A stretch of 34,164 nucleotides of DNA from an uncultured Roseburia sp. (GTDB taxonomy: Bacteria; Bacillota; Clostridia; Lachnospirales; Lachnospiraceae). Positions 1 to 7,750 of this stretch are shown piece by piece. The notes beneath the pieces were generated by a model. It was not told the DNA's origin, searched no databases, and worked only from the letters and a program-made list of their open reading frames with translations. Within the stretch, counting starts at the first letter, position 1. Each line of letters opens with the position of its first letter. The position numbers and the translations under genes are program-made. Location: positions 1-34,164 of the forward strand of contig CANRSX010000048.1 in the NCBI GenBank assembly GCA_947642555.1. Direction: 5' to 3'.

Positions 1-4
1 ATTT

Positions 5-28
5 TCCCATAAAATGGGAGGTTTTTTT
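5..28 (+). terminator. Intrinsic terminator of an upstream gene
   Basis: A TCCCAT/ATGGGA stem with an AAA loop is followed by GG and seven T residues. This is a normal rho-independent terminator on the plus strand and presumably ends a gene lying to the left of the window. Confidence 0.7.
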
Positions 29-68
29 GCGAAAAAATTTTAAGCGTCAGAGCTGCCTGTCGAAATTA

Positions 69-266
69 TATTGTAAAAGTTCAGCCCGCGCCATTCGCAA
101 AATCGCGCTTTCAGCGCTTTCCGCTGCTGACGCAGCTCATTAGCGCAAATGCCACAGGCATATGCGCTGCTCATATACGGGCGCTCCGCTCATGCTTCAC
201 AGAATGTGCTCATTCATGCGAGCATGATTCACCCATTTTGCGATGCATGGCTGAACTTTTACAATA
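69..266. repeat. Structured dispersed repeat, composite copy A (modules 1+2)
   Basis: The 198-bp element is bounded by perfect 18-bp inverted termini, reading TATTGTAAAAGTTCAGCC at 69-86 and its reverse complement at 249-266. The left part (module 1) matches the insert at 10531-10610 in reverse orientation and the left part of 19463-19624. The right part (module 2, from about 166) matches 19351-19456 and the right part of 19463-19624. Within module 2 an outer stem CATGC (191-195)/GCATG (245-249) encloses an inner hairpin TCATGC (214-219)/GCATGA (222-227) with a GA loop. No credible protein is encoded. It lies directly upstream of the ECF sigma promoter. Confidence 0.8.
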
Positions 267-271
267 AATTT

Positions 272-299
272 TGTAACGAACTTCCAAAAGCTCCGTCTA
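272..299 (+). promoter_or_regulatory. Candidate ECF-sigma promoter (autoregulation)
   Basis: TGTAAC at 272-277 and CGTCTA at 294-299 are separated by 16 bp. This matches the general AAC/CGTC pattern of ECF sigma promoters, not the housekeeping TTGACA/TATAAT pattern. It lies about 35 bp before the sigma gene start, so autoregulation is the natural inference. Confidence 0.6.
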
Positions 300-333
300 A
301 CCGGTGTATTCAAATGAAAGGAGGCGATGCCGC

Positions 334-888
334 GTGGATTTCGAGAGTCTCTACCGCACTTATTATATGAAGGTCTACTCCTATGTGATGACCCTCGTAC
401 GCAATCCGCATCTGGCGGAGGAGATCACCCAGGAGACCTTTTTTAAGGCGCTGAAGACGAAGTCGCCCTGCAAAAACCGCTCCGGTGAATTTACCTGGCT
501 GTGCGCGATCGCGAAACGGGCCTGCATTGACGAGCAGAGACGACAGAGACGTCTGTCGGGGTTCTCTTTGGGAAACGATGCGGCGTCGGAGGATGCGCCG
601 GAGGAAGCGATGGCCGCCCGCGCTGCGCCGGATCAGGGAATCTCCCCGCAGAATGTCGAACAGATCGTGGAGGATGCGCAGTGCTCGCTCCTGCTGCACC
701 AGCTGCTGCACGACCTGGAGGAGCCCTATAAGGAGGTTTTTCACCTGCGCACCTTCGGGGAACTGTCGTTTCAGAACATCGGACAGATTTTCGGGAAAAC
801 GGAAGTCTGGGCACGCGTGACCTATCACCGCGCACGCTTAAAACTCATGGAAAGGATGGAGAAACATGGATCAGAAGAAAGAATGTGA
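334..888 (+). CDS. ECF RNA polymerase sigma factor
   Basis: This is a sigma-70 family extracytoplasmic-function sigma factor of 184 residues. The GTG start at 334 is chosen because AAGGAGG lies about 9 nt upstream; an in-frame GTG at 304 lies upstream of that site. Region 2 is clear near the N-terminus (FESLYRTYYMKVYSYV, then AEEITQETFFKAL). Region 4 is at the C-terminus (EPYKEVFHLRTFGELSFQNI and WARVTYHRARLKL), giving the DNA-binding helix-turn-helix for the -35 element. Its last 23 bp overlap the anti-sigma gene, which suggests translational coupling. The inducing signal cannot be read from the sequence. Family assignment is secure; subgroup is not assigned. Confidence 0.92.
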   Translation: MDFESLYRTYYMKVYSYVMTLVRNPHLAEEITQETFFKALKTKSPCKNRSGEFTWLCAIAKRACIDEQRRQRRLSGFSLGNDAASEDAPEEAMAARAAPDQGISPQNVEQIVEDAQCSLLLHQLLHDLEEPYKEVFHLRTFGELSFQNIGQIFGKTEVWARVTYHRARLKLMERMEKHGSEERM

Positions 889-1831
889 CATCATGCAATG
901 CGAAATTATACGCGACCTGCTGCCGCTGTATCACGACAACGCGTGCAGCCCGGACAGCCGTGCGTTTGTGGAGGAACACCTGGCCGGATGCGCATCCTGC
1001 CGGGGCATCGCAGAAAAACTGGCATCCACCGCAGTGGACGAGACGTTTGTAAATGAAAAAGAGACTGTTCTATCGGCCTATGCAAAAAAAGAGCGGCGGC
1101 GCACCTTTTTCATCGGCGCGGGCACCGCAGCGTTTCTCTCGGTACCGATGATCATCTGCCTGATCGTCAATTTAGCGACCGGCCACGTGCTCGACTGGTT
1201 TTTTATTGTGTTCGCCTCTCTGCTTCTGGTGGCCTCGGTCACGGCGATTCCGCTGATGGCGCCGGATCACAGGCTGCTGTGGACCATGGGAAGCTTTACG
1301 TCCTCCCTGCTGCTTTTGCTGCTCGTCATCTGTATCTATGTGCACGGCGACTGGTTCTTCCTCGCGGCGGTTCCCGTGTGTTTCGGATTGTCGGTGCTGT
1401 TTCTGCCCTATGTGATTTATCAGATTCCGCTGCCGGCGCCGCTCTCCCATTCAAAGGGTGTGCTTGTGATGCTGTGGGATACGGTGTGGCTCTACGCGGT
1501 CATTTTCGTCTGCGGCCTGCACGCGAAAAGCCCGCTCTACTGGCCCGTCGCCTTAAAGATCACAACCTTCTGCGTCATACTGCCCTGGCTCTGCTTTCTG
1601 GTCATCCGCTACCTGCGGGTGCATCCGCTAACCCGGGCCGGGATTGCGCTGATCTTTTGCGCCGTCTACTGCGCCGCTACAAACGGGGTGGTCTCGGTCA
1701 CTCTCGGACAGCCCTTTAACGTGTCACCGCTGAACCTGACCATCGCTGTGTATCTGCTGGTGGCCGGGCTGGCTATGGGCATCGGGGGGATGGTCTGGGG
1801 GATACAGAAAAAAAGCAAAGGAAGGAAATAG
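866..1831 (+). CDS. Zinc-finger membrane anti-sigma factor
   Basis: A 321-residue membrane protein beginning with a putative zinc-finger (zf-HC2-type) domain. The motif is a Cys near the start (MQCEIIRDLLPLY) followed by EEHLAGCASC, giving the H-x3-C-x2-C arrangement of ZAS anti-sigma factors. After a short cytoplasmic segment come several hydrophobic helices from about residue 85 to the end, finishing in a basic tail. The ATG at 866 follows GGAGAAAC; an internal ATG at 893 is an alternative start. It overlaps the sigma gene and is co-transcribed with it. The inferred role is to hold the ECF sigma factor inactive at the membrane until a signal releases it. The multi-pass region is long for this class and could itself be the sensor. 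Confidence 0.8.
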   Translation: MDQKKECDIMQCEIIRDLLPLYHDNACSPDSRAFVEEHLAGCASCRGIAEKLASTAVDETFVNEKETVLSAYAKKERRRTFFIGAGTAAFLSVPMIICLIVNLATGHVLDWFFIVFASLLLVASVTAIPLMAPDHRLLWTMGSFTSSLLLLLLVICIYVHGDWFFLAAVPVCFGLSVLFLPYVIYQIPLPAPLSHSKGVLVMLWDTVWLYAVIFVCGLHAKSPLYWPVALKITTFCVILPWLCFLVIRYLRVHPLTRAGIALIFCAVYCAATNGVVSVTLGQPFNVSPLNLTIAVYLLVAGLAMGIGGMVWGIQKKSKGRK

Positions 1832-1834
1832 AGT

Positions 1835-1878
1835 GAAACCGCTGCATTCCGCATAAATACTGCGTCTGCAGCGGTTTC
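1835..1878. terminator. Hairpin between convergent genes
   Basis: GAAACCGCTGCA (1835-1846) pairs with TGCAGCGGTTTC (1867-1878), a perfect 12-bp stem with a 20-nt loop. It lies between the anti-sigma gene (+) and the ATPase gene (-). There is no strong T tract on either side, so a bidirectional terminator is likely but not certain. Confidence 0.6.
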
Positions 1879-1881
1879 AAA

Positions 1882-3201
1882 TTAACAATCCCGCAGCAGA
1901 AACGCCATGTACAGCGGCAGAGTGAGCACCTGTCCGGCTCTGCCGACATTGTAATCCCCGAGCTTTATCGCATGCTGTACATGGTATTTTTCCGGGTGAT
2001 TCAGGATCGTCTTCGTGCTTTTGGTATTTCCGGTCGCCGCTTTTACCTCCACGGGCACGCACTCCCCGCGGTAGCGGATCACAAAATCGATCTCCAGACC
2101 GCTGTCTTTATGAAAGTAATATAGTTTTCGTCCCATTTTGGAAAAAATATCGGCAATCAGATTTTCAAAAATGGCTCCCTTATATCCGAACAGATTTCCC
2201 TGCAGGATGTCATACTGCGTCCCGTCCTCAAGCATGCTGATAAAAAGGCCGCAGTCCTGCATATACACCTTAAATATATCCTCCTGAGCATTGCCGTCCA
2301 GCGGAAGCTCCGTGATCGACAGCCTGTAACAGCGGCGGATGATGCCGGCATCCTCAATCCACTTAAGGCTTCCCGCGTAATCGGAAGCGGAAGAGCCCTT
2401 TTTTACCGCGGAATACTGAAACTTTTTATTCTCTCTGCCCAGCTGTTTCGGAATGGATAAAAAGCATTCCCGGATCCGTGATTTGTCTTTTTTTTCCGCG
2501 TATTTTACCATATCATCCTCATAGGAACGGACAATATCGCGCTGGATCCGCAGCACATCATTCATCTGCCTTGTTTTTACAAATGTCTGTACGGCATCCG
2601 GCATCCCGCCGACTACCACATATTGCAGAAGAAGCTGCCGCATACGGTTGTGTAGCGCCTCCGGCACCGGCTGCTCCGTCTCCAGGCAGGTATCCAGCAT
2701 ACGGACCAGCGCTTCCGTGACCCCGTTTGCCCACAGAAATTCCTCAAAATCCAGCGGATACATGTCCATCACCGTCTCGGAGCCGACCGGGATCGACCGG
2801 GGCTCCTTTCCGTACCCCTGAACCCCCAGGAGAGAGCCGGTTCCGATGACGTCATAACGCCCGTCCATGTGAAAAAATTTCAGGGCGGTCCGCGCTTCCG
2901 GACAGTCCTGAATCTCATCCAGGATCAGGACCGTCTCGCCGGCCTCAAAAACCGCCTTATCTCCCAGCAGTGCAGACAGCATCATAATAAGATAATCGAT
3001 TTCCAGAGACCCGGCGAAAACGGATGCATAGTCCGGGTTTTCAAAAAAATTCAGATATACCACATGCTTATAATTCTTTTTTGCAAAATCCAGGACGGAA
3101 TACGTCTTTCCACACTGCCTGCAGCCTTTGATCAGCAGTGGTTTATGGCCTTCCGTCTCCTTCCAGTCAGACAGACGCTGTTCGATTTTACGCTTCAGCA
3201 T
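1882..3201 (-). CDS. AAA ATPase with DUF4143 domain
   Basis: A 439-residue protein of the AAA_14/DUF4143 ATPase family, common and often multicopy in gut Firmicutes and archaea. Walker A is KGCRQCGKTY at about residues 25-34 and Walker B is ETVLILDEIQD. The C-terminal part contains LEIDFVIRYRGECVPVEVK, the D...ExK pattern of a PD-(D/E)XK-like fold seen in DUF4143 proteins. The biological role of this family is unsettled, so no function is proposed. The ATG is preceded by GGGAGGCGG and by a well-spaced sigma-A promoter. The gene looks intact and monocistronic, and it is convergent with the anti-sigma gene. Confidence 0.88.
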   Translation of the reverse strand: MLKRKIEQRLSDWKETEGHKPLLIKGCRQCGKTYSVLDFAKKNYKHVVYLNFFENPDYASVFAGSLEIDYLIMMLSALLGDKAVFEAGETVLILDEIQDCPEARTALKFFHMDGRYDVIGTGSLLGVQGYGKEPRSIPVGSETVMDMYPLDFEEFLWANGVTEALVRMLDTCLETEQPVPEALHNRMRQLLLQYVVVGGMPDAVQTFVKTRQMNDVLRIQRDIVRSYEDDMVKYAEKKDKSRIRECFLSIPKQLGRENKKFQYSAVKKGSSASDYAGSLKWIEDAGIIRRCYRLSITELPLDGNAQEDIFKVYMQDCGLFISMLEDGTQYDILQGNLFGYKGAIFENLIADIFSKMGRKLYYFHKDSGLEIDFVIRYRGECVPVEVKAATGNTKSTKTILNHPEKYHVQHAIKLGDYNVGRAGQVLTLPLYMAFLLRDC

Positions 3202-3235
3202 GGTTTTACCGCCTCCCTCTCATCCCTCTGATCAC

Positions 3236-3264
3236 AGTATAGAGAAAGGCAGAATTTTTTTCAA
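3236..3264 (-). promoter_or_regulatory. Sigma-A type promoter of the DUF4143 ATPase gene
   Basis: On the minus strand TTGAAA (3259-3264) is followed after exactly 17 bp by TATACT (3236-3241). An imperfect direct repeat of about 25 bp (3248-3273 and 3284-3307 on the plus strand) overlaps and precedes it and could be a regulator site. Confidence 0.6.
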
Positions 3265-3316
3265 GTGACTTTTGCGATAAAATGGCATATTTTTCAGGCG
3301 ACTTTTTATAGATTTT

Positions 3317-4261
3317 TCAAAAATCCTGCATCACAAACCATTCCGCCGCCAGCTTTGCCCAGTGCGCCGTATGTGGAAAATCGGGTGCATCCTCGTGCTT
3401 ACCATCATACAGGCCGCCTCCGTGGGGACCGCCGTGAAACAGATGCACTTCAAAGGGAACACCGCGATCCAGGTAGGCCCTGCCCATATCCAGGATATTT
3501 CCCGGGTAATCCGCGTCGGTCTGCGCCATAAACATCGGCGGGAGATCCACCGGCAGATGCAGGATAAAATCGGTCTCCGCCGCCTTTTGCACCGGCGCGA
3601 ATTCAAATCCCAGGCCGCCCTGTGCAGCCGCTCCGACTCCCGGGCTGTTTCGGAAGGAGCCGTACATCTGGAACGTCGCGTCCGGCCTGCAGCTGACCTG
3701 TTCCACGGGATCTGTGCTCTTCGGATCCCCGTTGTCATAATGGGTCAGCAGAAGGGATGTCACCATACCTCCGGCGGAGAATCCGCCAATCCCGATCTTA
3801 TCGGGCAGAATGCCCCATTCCTCTGCGTGATACCGCAGCAGGCGGATCGCGCGTCTGGCATCCTCGCATGCCGCCCGAAGGGTCGACGGATCTGATTTCG
3901 GACCCGCATCGCCGCCCTCCGGCCCGTTTACCGCATAATCGAGAATCGCCACATTCATTCCTTTTTCATAAAAATACTCCGCGATCTCCTTCCCCTCGTT
4001 GGAGGATTTGAAGGCAAAGCCCCCGCCCGGACAGATGATAAGGATTCCCCGCTTTTTCCCCTTATGAGGCGGATAGAGCACCAGCCCCGGCACAAAGCCC
4101 TCCACATGGGGTACCGGGTAATCCCGGTTTTCCCACAGAGGAATCTTCTTTATCCCCCGTTCTTCATATTCCTTCAGCATACCCGCCCACTTTTTCTGAC
4201 GGTCCGCAATCAGCGCCGTCCAGTCAAAATCAAGATAATCCGGTTTCTTTTTCTCATCCAT
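3317..4261 (-). CDS. Alpha/beta-hydrolase, acetyl esterase-like
   Basis: A 314-residue cytoplasmic alpha/beta-hydrolase related to acetyl-xylan/carbohydrate esterases. The oxyanion-hole region is ICPGGGF (about 76-82). The nucleophile elbow is GGFSAGG with Ser162, the acid is probably Asp249 or Asp251 (QTDADYPGN), and the catalytic His lies in FHGGPHGGG (His276 or His280). No signal peptide is seen, so it acts on imported substrate. It is the last gene of the transporter operon, 63 bp after the type-B carboxylesterase, and the two probably strip acyl groups from the sugar brought in by the ABC system. Substrate is inferred from context only; a dipeptidase-type activity of the same fold cannot be excluded. 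Confidence 0.83.
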   Translation of the reverse strand: MDEKKKPDYLDFDWTALIADRQKKWAGMLKEYEERGIKKIPLWENRDYPVPHVEGFVPGLVLYPPHKGKKRGILIICPGGGFAFKSSNEGKEIAEYFYEKGMNVAILDYAVNGPEGGDAGPKSDPSTLRAACEDARRAIRLLRYHAEEWGILPDKIGIGGFSAGGMVTSLLLTHYDNGDPKSTDPVEQVSCRPDATFQMYGSFRNSPGVGAAAQGGLGFEFAPVQKAAETDFILHLPVDLPPMFMAQTDADYPGNILDMGRAYLDRGVPFEVHLFHGGPHGGGLYDGKHEDAPDFPHTAHWAKLAAEWFVMQDF

Positions 4262-4295
4262 CTGAGTCTGCCTCCTTTTTTAGCTGATCTCTTTC

Positions 4296-4340
4296 GTACC
4301 GTCATCCCGGAATCCTCTGTACCGTTATCCCAGGATCATC
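4296..4340 (-). repeat. Imperfect 23-bp tandem duplication after the carboxylesterase stop
   Basis: Positions 4296-4318 and 4319-4341 match at 18 of 23 bases (both begin GTACCGT on the plus strand). The second copy covers the last codons of the carboxylesterase gene, so the intercistronic gap seems to have grown by a small tandem duplication. Confidence 0.4.
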
Positions 4341-5803
4341 ACATCCTCATCCGCGCCGCCACAGGGCTTCCACTCCCTGCCATCCGCCGTCTTCATCGGA
4401 TTTCCCTTCACAAAATCTGACCACAGGGTCTGTACCTCGTGCATCATCGCAAAATCCGCCGCCGTCCAGGGGCTCTCGATCCAGGGGAAGGCTCCGCCGC
4501 GGCCGACGACACCGAAGAGATACGGCAGCTCCGCCGAATGGGGGCTTTTGTACAGGCCCTTCGGATCCGCGGTGTATTTGCGGAACTGGTAGACAAATGT
4601 CTTGTTCCCTTTCTCTGCATTTACCGATGCCATATCCTTCATGTCGGATAGGATCGCGGCGGCCTTTAACCGGCTGTACTGATACAGGGATTCCTCTTTC
4701 GTTGTGTAGGGCATCGCTTTTTTCAGCGCGTCATAGGTATCGGTATCCGACCGCAGCGCATCGGCAAGCCGGGTGAATTCTTCCTCCGAAATCCCTTCCT
4801 TCAGCGCCTCCGGTGAATAGTCCGAGAGGAACTCATACTCCGTACACCCGGTCAGGATGTCAATACCACGCGTCTGTTCGCGGAAAAGCTGATCCATGGG
4901 CTTTTCGATGACATCGCCGTCGATACAGGGGCGCCACAGCAGACCCTCCCCCTTTCCCATCACAAATGCATTTCCAAGCTTTGTCAGCTCCAGCGCATCC
5001 ATGGTATAGAGCTTTGTGACGACGCCACCCAGGCATGCGCTGACAAATTCCTCCCCCAGGGCGTCCATCTGCGCTTTCTCCTTTGTCGCGCCCAGCATGC
5101 AGCCGTACATCGTGCCGCTCTCCATGACGGCGCGCGAAAACAGCCCTTCCGTGTACGGCGAGTTGATCAGACAGCCCACGCTGCACGCCCCGGCGGACTG
5201 GCCGCCCACCGTGATCTGATCCGGATCGCCGCCGAAGACTTCGATATTGTCCTTTACCCAGCGCAGCGCCATGGTCTGATCCATGATGGCAAAATTCCCG
5301 TGCCGCGCAAAGGAGGGATGAGACAGGAAACCTAAGACGCTCATGCGGTAGTTGATGGTCACCACCACAATGCCCCGCTGTGCCAGGCTGCCGCCGCGGT
5401 AGAGAAAACCGGAGCCGGATCCCCCCATAAAGGCACCGCCGTGGATCCAGACAAAGACCGGTAGCTTCTCCGCCTCCGATTTTGCCGGGGACCAGATGTT
5501 TAAGTACAGGCAGTCCTCGCCGGAATATTCCGCCGTCCTCCCGTCGGGGTCATCGACAAACGTATTCTTTTCCGCGTCAAATGCCCCGTACATCTGCACC
5601 GCCTCCGGGCCGTAATGATCCGCCTCCCGGACGCCCTGCCAGTTTAAGGCAGGTGCGGGATCCTTAAAACGGCGCTCCCCCACCGGCGGCGCCGCGAAGG
5701 GAATCCCTCTGTAGACGTGGTTCCCGTAATCGTCCGTCACGCCGTGGAGCCAGCCGTTTCTGGTCCGCACATAGTTGCTTTCAAAACTGTATTCTACATT
5801 CAT
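4325..5803 (-). CDS. Type-B carboxylesterase
   Basis: A carboxylesterase/lipase of the cholinesterase-like (type B) family, 492 residues, the usual family length. An ATG four codons upstream (5815) overlaps the ribosome binding site GGAGGT, so the ATG at 5803 is the better start. Visible motifs are the N-terminal GIPFAAPPVGERRF, EDCLYLNIW, the oxyanion loop HGGAFMGGSGSG (from about residue 121), the nucleophile GQSAG with Ser203, and AVMESG. The acid is probably in GCTEYEF (about 319-325) and the catalytic His is His422 in SPHSAELPYLFG. There is no signal peptide, so it works in the cytoplasm. It is the fourth gene of the ABC operon and is inferred to hydrolyse ester decorations on the imported compound. 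Confidence 0.92.
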   Translation of the reverse strand: MNVEYSFESNYVRTRNGWLHGVTDDYGNHVYRGIPFAAPPVGERRFKDPAPALNWQGVREADHYGPEAVQMYGAFDAEKNTFVDDPDGRTAEYSGEDCLYLNIWSPAKSEAEKLPVFVWIHGGAFMGGSGSGFLYRGGSLAQRGIVVVTINYRMSVLGFLSHPSFARHGNFAIMDQTMALRWVKDNIEVFGGDPDQITVGGQSAGACSVGCLINSPYTEGLFSRAVMESGTMYGCMLGATKEKAQMDALGEEFVSACLGGVVTKLYTMDALELTKLGNAFVMGKGEGLLWRPCIDGDVIEKPMDQLFREQTRGIDILTGCTEYEFLSDYSPEALKEGISEEEFTRLADALRSDTDTYDALKKAMPYTTKEESLYQYSRLKAAAILSDMKDMASVNAEKGNKTFVYQFRKYTADPKGLYKSPHSAELPYLFGVVGRGGAFPWIESPWTAADFAMMHEVQTLWSDFVKGNPMKTADGREWKPCGGADEDVMILG

Positions 5804-5836
5804 AATAACCTCCATTCCGCCATATCTGATCTCATC

Positions 5837-6721
5837 TTACCCCTTCACGCCCCCGATGGCAATGCCCTTGATCAGGGATTTCTGGAAAAACGGGTAGACA
5901 CATAAGACCGGGAACACCGCAATCACCGCGATAGCCATCCGGATCCCGACGCTGGGCAGATCCGCGATGGATGCGCCGCCGGTGATCTCGGAGCTGCTGG
6001 CCAGAAACTGGATGTTTGTCAGCATGTTATTTAAAATATTCTGGATCGTGTAAAGCCTGCTGTCCGTGATGTAGTACATGCCGTTCATCCAGTCGTTCCA
6101 GTACCCGAGGCCCACCATCAGCGCCAGGGTGGAGATCATGGGCTTTGAGAGGGGAAGCACCAGCTGCACCAGGATCTTTCCCTCCCCCGCCCCGTCCAGC
6201 CTTGCCGCCTCGATCAGGGAATCATGGATATTGCTGGTAAAATAGGTCCGCATCATGATGACGTAAAAGGCGTTCATCAGAAGCGACGGGACGATCAGCC
6301 CGAACATCGTATTTTTGATATGAAAGGTATTCACATACATCAGGTAGGTCGGCACCAGTCCCCCGTTAAAGAGCATTGTAAAAAAGACAAAAAACGAAAC
6401 GATATTCCGGTAAGGCAGATCCGGCCTGGACAGGGGATAGGCAAACAGGATTGTGAGCACAAGACTGCACACCGTCCCGATGACTGTAACCACAATCGTC
6501 ATAAAATATCCGTGGCCGATCAGGGAAATATTATTCCACAGATACTGATAGGTCGCAATACTCCATTCCTGCGGGAAAAAGGAATACCCGTTTCGGATCA
6601 GCGCATCCTCCGAGGTGAAGGACGAGATGAACAGCAGGAGGAACGGGAGCACGCAGCACAGGGTCAGCAGGATCAGAACCGTATGAAACACCGTCTGCTG
6701 GATTTTATTATTTTCAACCAT
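5837..6721 (-). CDS. Carbohydrate ABC transporter permease (LplC/YtcP type)
   Basis: A 294-residue inner-membrane permease, the second of the pair, of the MalG/LplC-like family. The start at 6721 (MVENNKIQQT) is preceded by GGGGAGGTG; the longer reading frame to 6781 overlaps the neighbouring permease and lacks a ribosome binding site. About six membrane helices are visible. The EAA loop, which docks the ATPase, reads EAARLDGAGEGKILVQLVLP. The C-terminus KSLIKGIAIGGVKG is typical of this subfamily. No ATPase gene lies in the operon, so a shared MsmK-like ATPase encoded elsewhere is expected, as is common for Firmicutes LplABC-type systems. Confidence 0.93.
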   Translation of the reverse strand: MVENNKIQQTVFHTVLILLTLCCVLPFLLLFISSFTSEDALIRNGYSFFPQEWSIATYQYLWNNISLIGHGYFMTIVVTVIGTVCSLVLTILFAYPLSRPDLPYRNIVSFFVFFTMLFNGGLVPTYLMYVNTFHIKNTMFGLIVPSLLMNAFYVIMMRTYFTSNIHDSLIEAARLDGAGEGKILVQLVLPLSKPMISTLALMVGLGYWNDWMNGMYYITDSRLYTIQNILNNMLTNIQFLASSSEITGGASIADLPSVGIRMAIAVIAVFPVLCVYPFFQKSLIKGIAIGGVKG

Positions 6722-6737
6722 TCTGTATTCACCTCCC

Positions 6738-7673
6738 CTAAAATAGTGCGTTTTCCCGGTCGATTTTGCGCACAATCGCATTTGCCGTTAAAATCACGGC
6801 AAAACAGAGCATGGACTGGTAAAATCCGGCGGCCGAGGAACGTCCGATATCGTTTAACTGCGTCAGTCCGCGGTACACATATACGTCAATTGTCATTGTT
6901 GCATCGTAGAGCAGGCCGGAATTCATCGGGACACGGTAAAACAGTCCGAAATCCGAATAAAAGATTTTTCCGATGGCCAAAAGAACCAGCGTTAAGATCG
7001 TTCCCTTAAGCCCCGGCAGGGTGACGTGCTTTATCCGCTGCCAGCGGGTCGCCCCGTCGATGGTCGCCGCCTCATAGAGGGAGCCGTCGATGCCGATCAC
7101 CGTAGCGTAATAGATGATCGAGTTGTACCCGAAACTTTTCCACAGATAGATAACGACAAGGATAAAGGGCCATGCCCCCGGCGTCCCGTACCAGTTTGTA
7201 CTGCCCCCGGTGACGTGGTTTAAAAAACCTGCGTCCGTCGCCAGGAACGCATATCCGATATAGCTGACCACCACCATGGAGATCAGGTACGGGATCAGAA
7301 TAAAAATCTGATAAATGTTTTTCGCCAGCCGGTTTTTAAGCTCGTTTAGCATGATGGCCACCGTCACGGCCAGCAGGGTGCCCAGGGCGATAAACGCCGC
7401 GTTGTAACAGATCGTGTTGCGGGTCATCAGCCAGGCGTCTTTTGTCTTAAACAGATAGACGAAATTGGAAAATCCGGCCCAGGGACTCTTCCACATGCCC
7501 TGGGCATAGTCGTATTTTTTGAAAGCCAGCTGCAGGCCGGCCATGGGTATGTAGTTGTTGATGATCAGATAAATGGTTCCGGGAAGGAGCATCAGGTAGA
7601 GGATACGGTTTCTTTTGTATCGGAATTTTTGCCATTCCCGGTCTTTTTTTATCGCTGTCGCATGTTTCTTCAT
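6738..7673 (-). CDS. Carbohydrate ABC transporter permease (LplB/YteP type)
   Basis: A 311-residue permease of the LplB/YteP family. The start at 7673 (MKKHATAIKK) follows AGAAGGT; the longer frame to 7739 runs into the intercistronic hairpin and is rejected. The N-terminus is basic, followed by RNRILYLMLLPGTIYLIINNYIPMAG-type first helix (described, residues about 21-46). The EAA loop reads LYEAATIDGATRWQRIKHV, and the end DRENALF is characteristic of the family. It sits 16 bp upstream of the second permease gene, forming a heterodimeric channel with it. It is 77 bp after the binding-protein gene, with a stable hairpin in the gap. Confidence 0.93.
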   Translation of the reverse strand: MKKHATAIKKDREWQKFRYKRNRILYLMLLPGTIYLIINNYIPMAGLQLAFKKYDYAQGMWKSPWAGFSNFVYLFKTKDAWLMTRNTICYNAAFIALGTLLAVTVAIMLNELKNRLAKNIYQIFILIPYLISMVVVSYIGYAFLATDAGFLNHVTGGSTNWYGTPGAWPFILVVIYLWKSFGYNSIIYYATVIGIDGSLYEAATIDGATRWQRIKHVTLPGLKGTILTLVLLAIGKIFYSDFGLFYRVPMNSGLLYDATMTIDVYVYRGLTQLNDIGRSSAAGFYQSMLCFAVILTANAIVRKIDRENALF

Positions 7674-7699
7674 CGTGACCTTCTTTCTATGACAGGAGC

Positions 7700-7730
7700 G
7701 GGGATGTCCGGCTTCTGCCGGTCCATCCCC
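7700..7730 (-). promoter_or_regulatory. Intercistronic hairpin after the binding-protein gene
   Basis: GGGGATG-T-CCGGC pairs with GCCGG-TC-CATCCCC around a TTCT loop. No T tract follows on the minus strand. Hairpins at this position commonly protect or partly terminate mRNA so the binding protein is made in excess of the permeases; that role here is inferred. Confidence 0.6.
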
Positions 7731-7750
7731 ACCCCGCATGCTTTCATCGG

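Noticed and set aside
310..828. Long ORFs antisense to the sigma factor gene and to many other genes
   Set aside because: GC-rich third positions keep antisense frames open; none has a ribosome binding site or recognisable domain.
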